A stretch of DNA of 64,000 nt from Acytostelium subglobosum LB1 (taxonomy: Eukaryota > Evosea > Eumycetozoa > Acytosteliales > Acytosteliaceae), in contig NW_012236530.1 of NCBI RefSeq assembly GCF_000787575.1, positions 1,640,740 through 1,704,739 on the forward strand, written 5' to 3'. Made by a program: the position numbers and the translations under genes. Shown here piece after piece: positions 57,523-64,000 of the stretch. The stretch's first letter is position 1, and each line of letters opens with the position of its first letter. Under the pieces are notes generated by a model, which had not been told where the DNA came from, ran no database searches, and worked only from the letters and a program-made list of their open reading frames with translations.

Positions 57523-57571
57523 GGTCAGGAACTGCTGGTCCCGATAACCAACTTATGAAACGACTGAACAT
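53329..57571 (-). CDS. Octad-repeat coiled-coil protein with C-terminal CH domain
   Basis: Two exons (57571-53504, 53430-53329), 1389 residues as read. The start is MFSRFISWLSGP, then a poly-Gln tract (57476-57525). Residues ~60-600 are acidic, with repeated LFSDE/FDAD-type motifs. Residues ~610-1075 are an extreme helical array of eight-residue units (RLAKLEEE, RLAKIEQE, RLAQIEQD). A linker follows, then a single calponin-homology domain ending the protein (ALDVLLQWVKL, VVNFTTSFTDGLAYCALLHH, DLPYPERLSNITYLSEFY). The CH domain is of the smoothelin/cytospin type, which links proteins to actin or septins. A possible 93-nt in-frame intron at 57067-57159 would remove 31 unnatural-looking residues. 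A cytoskeletal scaffold role is inferred. Confidence 0.75.
54390..55770 (-). repeat. 24-bp tandem coding repeat (octads)
   Basis: Roughly 55 tandem units of 24 bp encode the RLAKxExx octads of the CH-domain protein. Units vary at codons 4-8 but keep the Arg-Leu-Ala core. A mosaic of near-identical pairs of units (for example around 54600-54720 and 55550-55680) suggests expansion by unequal exchange. The other strand is open for hundreds of codons only because of this repeat. Confidence 0.85.
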
Positions 57572-57799
57572 GATGGTAACTCTCTACCAGTCGTAGAGGT
57601 ACAGTGCACAGATATATATATATATTTAATGATAGAGTGTTATGATCAATGGCTGAACTTATTACTAAAGGTGTGTGTGGGATTCAAAACAACCCAGTCT
57701 TCAGAAAAGTCGAGCAAAAAAGCAAAAAAGATATTTTTTTGGACAGATTGTCTGTTATGTTTACTACAGGGGAGTGAGGGGAATGGAGGAGAGAAGTGA

Positions 57800-58166
57800 T
57801 CACTTGGACCCACGGGAATGTAGATGGCTACTACTATCGTTTGTGTGGAGGTTGGTCGTCAAGACAAGATGTGGATGATACCTTCGCTTGGGTAACTGTG
57901 TGTCCTCTCTGGATTTGGTGTCCTTGATCTCCTCCTGGCAGAGTATGCACACTCTGACCTTCTCGTTGACGCCATATTTGGCCAAAGGCAGTCGTTGTCC
58001 TGCACATTTGCCACAGAATACATTGCCACACGAGCGACAATGATGCTTGCGCACAATGAAATTGAATGATTCAGAGCACAACGTGCACTTTTGGGTGTTA
58101 TCTTCGTCTCTGACCCAAGTTGGCATCCAATCCACTTGCCATGCAACTGGTACTTTGTTGTTGAGG

Positions 58167-58231
<65 letters not shown>

Positions 58232-59615
58232 ATTGTTATTGTTGATATTATTGATATTATTGTTGCTGAGACTTAGATAGCTGAGATTGTTTAGTTGGGT
58301 ATCATCATCACAAACTGTTGATCTTGACCAAAGCTGGAACTTGAGACGAACCTCCACTTTGACCTGTGGCAGTGATACACGGAAGAAGTGTTTGATTTTG
58401 CAGAGCGAACCCAAAGTAGTGGGGAACACAACGTCGTCCTCTACCATCTGCGGCAGCTTGATCTGGAATTGAGCCGATGTAATGTCATTGTTGTGAGCGG
58501 TTGCCGAGCGACTACTGATATCAAACGACGATGACATCATCTTGGTGCAGGCCAGTTGCTGCTTCGTCGATTCACCGGGGAGGATGATGTGGATCTGTTG
58601 GAAGAAATCCAGTTGGAGCTCGGTTATGCTGATGTTGGATGGGTTGCGTAGTTGTACAAAGAAAAAGACGCGATCTCCAATGAAGTTGTCGGCGTCACGT
58701 AGACATACAGCCATCTCTACCGGCTGAGCTTTGGACGACCAGAGGAAGCGCGAGACTCGAGCATTGACAAATGATCGGTTGTCTGCCAGGTGCTGTAGGT
58801 ATGTCGCTCCTACACCCTGAACAAAGAACTCTGTACTGCGATGTATGGATATGGGCTGCCACTCTTTGCCCTTACTGTAGTTGACGACACAACGTGCCAC
58901 ATAAAAGATAGAGAGAAAGTCAATGTAGTTGACAGAGGGCGCCAAGAATGTTGGTAGTTGAAGAGAGAATGTATGTGTGTAGGTTCCAAGGTCGAGCTCT
59001 GCACCGTCGCCAGTAAAGTTGATATGGGACAATATTTTGTGGTTGTTGCTACTGTTGCCATGGTTGCTGTCCTTGTTAATGTTTCTCGAGTGAAGGGACG
59101 GCGGGCTGTATGTGATAATTGGTGATTGTGAGCTTGAGGGTGAAGATGATGAGGCGGAAGTTGTAGCTGCTGATGTGATGTCCGCTGCAGATAGTGGTGG
59201 TGGTGGTGGGAAGATTACACGTGATTCAGAGAAGAATGGACTGATATGATGATGTTCGTCCGTGCTCACATTGATGTGCTCGGCATTACTGCCGTGATCA
59301 ACTTTTCCCGACTGAAGGTATATCTTCTCAAAGCCACCAAGATGAACTTGGACTGAGTGAAGGAACTGGCGTTGATAGAGAGTCAAGTGAATTGTGCCAT
59401 TGACTGTACCACCGCTGGTAAAGTGTGATCTTTCTAATTCTACATGAAGTGAACACCTGGTGATCATAAATGTTACTATTATTGTTAGTATCGTTGTTGT
59501 TGATGCTGTTATAATAGATGATCAAATCGTACTTATCATCTCTTGACACCTGTAATGGTATTGTATGGGAAGATGATGGAGGTAATGGTGGTACTTGATC
59601 TCCAATTTGGTCCAT
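57800..59615 (-). CDS. adcA: Arrestin-domain / FYVE protein (Adc family)
   Basis: Two exons (59615-59533, 59456-57800) joined in phase 2, 579 residues. After a Pro-rich leader, residues ~28-430 form N- and C-type arrestin folds (CSLHVELERSHFTSGGTVNG, VHLGGFEKIY, ELDLGTYTHTFSLQLP, VEVRLKFQLW). A long poly-Asn tract (58165-58240 in DNA) leads to a FYVE-type zinc finger near the C-terminus: WVRDEDNTQKCTLC, the RKHHCRSCG signature, CGKCAGQRLPL and KVRVCILC. FYVE fingers bind PtdIns(3)P, which places the protein on endosomes. Dictyostelium AdcA has this same combination and sits on early endosomes, so orthology is likely, but other Adc paralogues exist. Confidence 0.88.
58163..58262. repeat. GTT/TTG trinucleotide repeat
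   Basis: About 25 near-perfect trinucleotide units inside the Adc coding region, read on the minus strand as asparagine codons. Similar triplet runs occur at 57476-57525 (Gln in the CH protein) and 23655-23695 (inside the element-B intron). Confidence 0.85.
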
Positions 59616-60165
59616 CTGATAGATATATATAAATGTTGTAATAACAACTAGTTGTTATTTGTCGTCAGATATGAGCAATAGGGGTCAAAGTGTGCAGGAG
59701 AGACACCAAATCGAACTTTTTTTTGGAAGTGTCAACCTACTTTTCAATCTACCTATCATTCGTACTTCGAGGATACAAATGGTTGGGCAGATGCCACATA
59801 TTTAGCATTGAACCGTTGTAGTTGTCACATGTTTGTTACAAATAATAATATATTTATCTGCACGAACTTGGTAAAGTAATCGTGCGGTCTATTTCGGTGT
59901 CGAAGTCGTTCTTTGGAGGATAAACTTGAAGGGAAACAGCTCGTGGACCAATCAACGAGTGGACATCATGAATGAGCAGTGGTCTGGAACAACAACCAGA
60001 TCAAAATTCGATCTCTCGTCAAGATATATGATCACCGTCTTGCAATGTAGGACATTTGACAACGGTCCAGCACTCTCCCTCATCACCACCCTGACAAACA
60101 AATAATAATAATATTGTTGTTATTATTTGATTGATTGAAAGATGAGTCTATATGACTTATTAACG
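59616..60165. other. Spacer without recognised gene
   Basis: This holds the promoter side of the Adc gene and AT-rich spacer with ATAATAATAATA and AATCAATCAATC runs near 60095-60170. I see no exon, RNA gene or repeat of note. Confidence 0.45.
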
Positions 60166-60578
60166 GTCAATCAATCAATCAATTATATTTAATCAATCAT
60201 GCTTGGTTCCAGTGTGGAATTTATTGATTTCCATATTGGTCATCCGACCTTGAAGACGCAAACCAGTGGTAGTTGAAATCGTCAGGTCATGGTCATGGTC
60301 ATTGTCAGGTCGTGATCGTCGTGTTCATGGTCGCTACCTTGTAGAGTCGCCAGGGTCTCCCTTATCATGATGGCCACGACTGCCACGACTGCCACGACTG
60401 CCCCAACTGCTACGTCACGACCATATGTACAGCGTGTTATCCATCGCCACAACGTCTGATGGTATTGGTGGGTGTTGTTACTGTTGCTACAATCCAGTAT
60501 GTCGAGGAAACTATGTCACTGTTGATGATGGAGTGATTGATGATGCCCATTGTCTGTTGTAGTGTTGCGACGGTCGTC
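60166..60578 (-). repeat. Dispersed inverted repeat, copy 2
   Basis: The reverse complement of this segment matches 4170-4556 over most of its length, including the TTTCCTCGACATAC and GACCAATATGG blocks. It differs by several indels in the central GTGGCAG/CATGACC-rich part, where this copy carries about three tandem GCCACGACT units (60371-60400). It lies about 55.6 kb from the first copy, in opposite orientation. From 60579 to 60779 I see only spacer. Confidence 0.7.
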
Positions 60579-60779
60579 AATGCACTCATTGATGTTGGCC
60601 TTTGTCGACACAACAGTTGATTGATCAACATTGTAACAATCTGGTATGACCATCATCGTGGTCATCCTGGTGCCTGTCCTGATGCCTGGACAGCTATTGA
60701 TCACCTTTAACTTTCATCATCTCCTCTTATATATATCCATCAAAAACAGCAATATATAGGATCTTGTCACGCATCTTCA

Positions 60780-61950
60780 GTCGGGTCACCAGCAGCAATG
60801 AATGTAGGATGCATCGCTTCATCTTGGCGAGTTGAGTATGTTGGTGTATAATAGGTGAATGTTGGACGATGTTGGTCAGCAGTAGGTGTTGTGACGATCG
60901 ATCAAGGTGTTACACAATAGCAGTTGATGTGGATGATCGATGATCCACATTGAAAAAGATTAAGATGAACGGCAATGAATGTGCTATATATCGCTTCATC
61001 TTGATGAGTCGAGTCTGTTGGAGCATCATAGGAGTTGTTGGATGATGTTGGTCCTTGGTTGGTGTGCGACAATCCAAGTGAGCTGTAAATGGTCGTCCAG
61101 GAATGGCTGCCAAGACTGTAATTCCTATGAATCACTTCATCAGTGATGTATAATATAATGATCGGTTCATCTTGATGTGTTGAATATTACTATACTATAA
61201 TCTTGATTGGTATTAGTTATTGTTAGAAGTAGAAGTGCGACGATCTGCTTCCACGGTTTTGGTTGTTACCTGTGTAGTTGGATGTTGATGACCAAAGTTG
61301 ATGAAGATTACTCCAACGACAATGAATATAGTATGTATCGCTTCTTCTTGATGGGTCGAGTCTGATGATGTGTCATAGGTGTTTGTTGGACGATGTTGNT
61401 GATCAGTGGAGTGCGACGATCGTAGTTGATGCACCAATGTGAGTGTATGCTGGCTGTTGTTGAATGTGTTGCTAAAGAATAGCTTCAGCAGTGATACACA
61501 ATATATATCGATTCACCTTGATGTGTTTAGTCTGTTGGTATGTCAATTGTAGGTGTTATCGAGATGTTGGTGGCAGTTGGAGTGCGACTCTTGGCGTGTA
61601 ATGGGAAATGACTGTACTTTGTAAGAATAGGTTCAACAATAACATATTATATATAGATCGATTCCTGTAGATGTACTGAATCTGTTGGTGTATCAAACGT
61701 ATGTGTTGAACATTGTTGGTGCATCATCGTTGTGTCGAGACTCATTCGAAATGCATTCATGATTGGTGTGATGTTGTTCAATGACGATGATTGATATCTT
61801 GATCGATTCGCGTTGATGAGAGGAGTAACAAGATATATTATGTTGAGGTGTTGAATGACGTTGTCAGGAGTTGATAGATCAACCTTCATCTGTTGTTGTT
61901 GTAAATCTGGATGTCAATGACATAAAGTGGATGATGTTGTTGTATAAGCT
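60780..61950. repeat. Degenerate tandem array, ~145-177 bp period
   Basis: A motif of the form ATCGCTTCATCTTGATG...GTCTGTTGG recurs at 60813, 60990, 61161, 61337, 61507, 61657 and 61802. The spacings are 177, 171, 176, 170, 150 and 145 bp. Between anchors, GACGATGTTGG and GTGCGACGATC blocks also recur in order. The units are strongly diverged. ORFs here are spurious. Confidence 0.7.
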
Positions 61951-62600
61951 TCAATGTTATTATTTAATCATATGATCCACTGTCTGTATGTATTTGTACT
62001 AATGTTATATGTATCATAGTTGTTAATGACTTGTCTATTCAGTCATTGTCAAAGTGATTCAAACAACTGTGGAATTTTCATTAAAANTAATTATTGTTTA
62101 TTAATATTTATTTGTTTACAATATGTTCTTTATACAAGTGTAAAGTATTATAGAATAGGTTGAATGATCATGGTAGGTATGTCAGATAGTCGAATTGTTG
62201 GTGGCATCTTTGTATCTATGATTTATAACTGTTTGAAAAAGTATATGTGTTCGAACTTCCGTCCCATACAAACATTAAATAGAAGAAAGATAACTCTATA
62301 AAATTGAAAATATAATTTTTAAATATTAGATTTGATGAATAATCCCAGAATATATTATCAGTATCGTCAATCTCATAAGAATTGGCCAATACATTTTTGA
62401 TCAAATATCAATTTTAATAAAATAACTCGTATTAAATTGAGAATATTACTGAGATATATTTTTTGGTGTAAATAGATTTCGCTATTGAATTGGATAGTCC
62501 CAAAGATTATTTTTCAATAGTCTACCTCACAAACGTTTAACATTAGTTCTTGTATCCTGAATCAATATGTTGACATGCTTAAACAATTTTTTTTTGAAGG
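61951..62600. other. AT-rich spacer
   Basis: A low-GC stretch with many TATT/AAAT runs and one ambiguous base (62086). No coding-like sequence is apparent. It separates the ~170-bp array from the 11-bp minisatellite. Confidence 0.5.
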
Positions 62601-62611
62601 TATGAAATAAC

Positions 62612-63446
62612 CCTGGCAACTCACTGGCTATTCACTGGCAATTCACTGGCAATTCACTGGCTGTTCACTGACCATTCACTGGCTATTCACTGGCTATTCA
62701 CTGGCAACACACTGGCAACTCACTGGCAACACACTGGCAACACACTGGCTATTCACTGGATATTTACTGGCTATTCAATGGCAACTCACTGGATATTCAC
62801 AGGCTATTCACTGGATATTCAATGGATATTCACTGGATATTCACTGGCTATTCACTGGCTGCTCACTGGCTATTCACTGGCAATTTACTGGCTATTCACT
62901 GGCTATTCACTGGATATTCACTGGCTATTCACTGGCTANTCACTGGNTATTCACTGGCTATTCACTGGCAACCCAATGGCAACTCACTGGCTATTCACTG
63001 GATATTCACTGGAAATTCAATGGCTATTCACTGGCAACTCACTGGCTATTCACTGGATATTCAATGGATATTCAATAGCAACTCAATGGCAATTCACTGG
63101 ATATTCACTGGCAACTCAANGGCAACTCATTGGCAACTCAATGGCAATTCACTGGCTATTCACTGGCTATTCACTGGCTATTCACTGGCAACACACTAGA
63201 TATTCAATGGCTATTCACTGGCTATTCACTGGCTATTCACTGGCTATTCACTGGCAATTCACTGGATATTGAATGGCAACTCACTGGCTATTCACTGGCT
63301 ATTCACTGGCAACACACTGGCTATTCACTGGCNATTCACTGGCAATTCACTGGCAATTCACTGGCTATTCACTGGATATTCATTGGATATTCACTGGCAA
63401 CTCACTGGCAATTCACTGGCAATTCACTGGCTATTCACTGGCAANC
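62612..63446. repeat. 11-bp minisatellite (CTGGCTATTCA)
   Basis: About 76 head-to-tail copies of an 11-bp unit, CACTGG plus a variable pentamer. The main variants are CTGGCTATTCA, CTGGCAATTCA, CTGGCAACTCA, CTGGCAACACA and CTGGATATTCA. Because 11 is not a multiple of three and the unit has no stop on this strand, all three forward frames are open and read the same 11-residue repeat. The resulting ORFs are artefacts. Several n bases show that assembly was difficult, so the true length may differ. Confidence 0.95.
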
Positions 63447-63454
63447 AGTGTTTG

Positions 63455-63590
63455 AGACCGAGTTCGGATATCCGACTAACCGAGGCCGAATAAACCGAAC
63501 CGGACCCTTTTACCAATCCGAAGGAAGTACAATTATTCGAACCGACCACCTTTTTTTTTTATCAAAACCGGATCGAATAACCGAGGGTGA
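63455..63590. other. CCGA-rich segment with 12-bp palindrome
   Basis: Immediately after the minisatellite comes a short stretch dense in AACCGA/CCGAAT words. It includes a perfect palindrome TCGGATATCCGA at 63464-63475 and a T run at 63551-63560. Its base composition differs from the flanks. It could be a transposon end or a promoter element of the next gene; neither can be shown. Confidence 0.4.
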
Positions 63591-63654
63591 GACATGTGTG
63601 GGTGAACAACACAAGACTCATTCATTCATTCAGTTGTTTTATAGATAGATAGAT

Positions 63655-63837
63655 ATGATAACCAAACAAAAGAAGAAGAAGACGGCCTCCAATGGACAGC
63701 TTGGGGATCCAAATGATTATCAACCACAGACAGGCAATGTTAGTAGTGGCATTTGGAAGGCATTCCATATTGCCAAAGACGGCCAATCAATGATGTGTTT
63801 GGCTTGCCTGAGATGTTATGTGTATAATGCAGAGAAT
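63655..63837 (+). CDS. BED-type zinc-finger protein, first exon (partial)
   Basis: ATG at 63655 opens a 61-codon exon ending at a GTAAGT donor (63838). After a Lys-rich start it reads SSGIWKAFHIAKDG then MMCLACLRCYVYN, the W..F and C-x2-C half of a BED finger; the His half would be in the next exon. BED fingers are common in hAT transposases and in proteins derived from them. The rest lies beyond the window or in 63900-64000. There, after two A-rich runs, LGLTKEEVLEKNKS is readable, but no acceptor can be placed with confidence. Confidence 0.5.
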
Positions 63838-64000
63838 GTAAGTGTAACATATATATGTTCATTTCAATATTAATAATTGAAAATCTCACACATCCCTGAA
63901 GCAATCAACTTCAAAAAAAAAAAATCATTAAAAAAAAAAAAAAAAATAAAAAACAAAGCTTGGTCTCACTAAAGAAGAAGTCCTCGAGAAGAATAAGAGC

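Noticed and set aside
62778-63648. Long overlapping ORFs across the minisatellite
   Set aside because: An 11-bp unit without stops opens all three frames; there is no start context and no domain.
1-64000. tRNA, rRNA and CRISPR features
   Set aside because: I looked for TTCGA-type T-arm motifs with paired acceptor stems and for evenly spaced direct repeats with unique spacers; none qualified. The regular arrays are satellites, not CRISPR.

Overview
The window looks like nuclear DNA of a dictyostelid social amoeba. The evidence is: genes with short introns (about 60-105 nt, GT-AG, mostly GTATG or GTAAG donors); asparagine, glutamine, serine and threonine homopolymers inside proteins; AT-rich spacers; and a gene set that fits this group, namely RpkA (a GPCR fused to a phosphatidylinositol phosphate kinase), an ErkB/MAPK15-type kinase, a class I PI3-kinase with a low-complexity N-terminus, an arrestin-FYVE (Adc) protein and an expanded F-box-like/LRR family. 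Codons use clearly more G and C than in D. discoideum, so another dictyostelid branch is likely. I cannot name the species. Scattered single n bases and one 100-n gap show this is a draft assembly.

Region 1, 1-25 kb, is accessory and repeat-rich. It holds snurportin-1, a broken copy of an F-box-like/LRR gene, a secreted alpha/beta hydrolase and three intact F-box-like/LRR genes. It also holds two copies (11.2-16.3 kb on +, 24.3-19.2 kb on -) of a mobile-element-like gene. That gene encodes a C2H2 finger, a transposase-like core, a Tudor-like segment and a Ulp1-type (C48) cysteine protease. A collapsed duplicate of the hydrolase gene (24.69-25.07 kb) follows element B.

Region 2, 25.2-59.6 kb, is dense, conserved euchromatin: erkB, inositol monophosphatase, class I PI3K, histone H2B, rpkA, DSCC1, a CAP-papain fusion protease, a membrane-anchored I29 propeptide-like protein, a RING-pentapeptide protein, a DUF4380-like protein, PDCD5, TTI1, cytosolic aconitase, a coiled-coil/calponin-homology protein and an arrestin-FYVE protein. 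Neighbours are often tail-to-tail with 57-150 bp between stop codons. Phosphoinositide and cAMP-chemotaxis functions (PI3K, RpkA, ErkB, inositol monophosphatase) lie within 12 kb of each other. I see no sign that they form a regulatory unit.

Region 3, 59.6-64 kb, is nearly gene-free. It contains an inverted partner of a repeat at 4.2-4.6 kb, a degenerate array with about 145-177 bp periodicity, an AT-rich stretch, an 835-bp minisatellite of an 11-bp unit, and the first exon of a BED-finger protein that runs off the window.

The most interesting candidate system is at 39.1-42.0 kb. A papain-family protease there carries a CAP domain where its inhibitory I29 propeptide should be. Its head-to-head neighbour encodes a stand-alone, membrane-anchored I29 domain with no peptidase.
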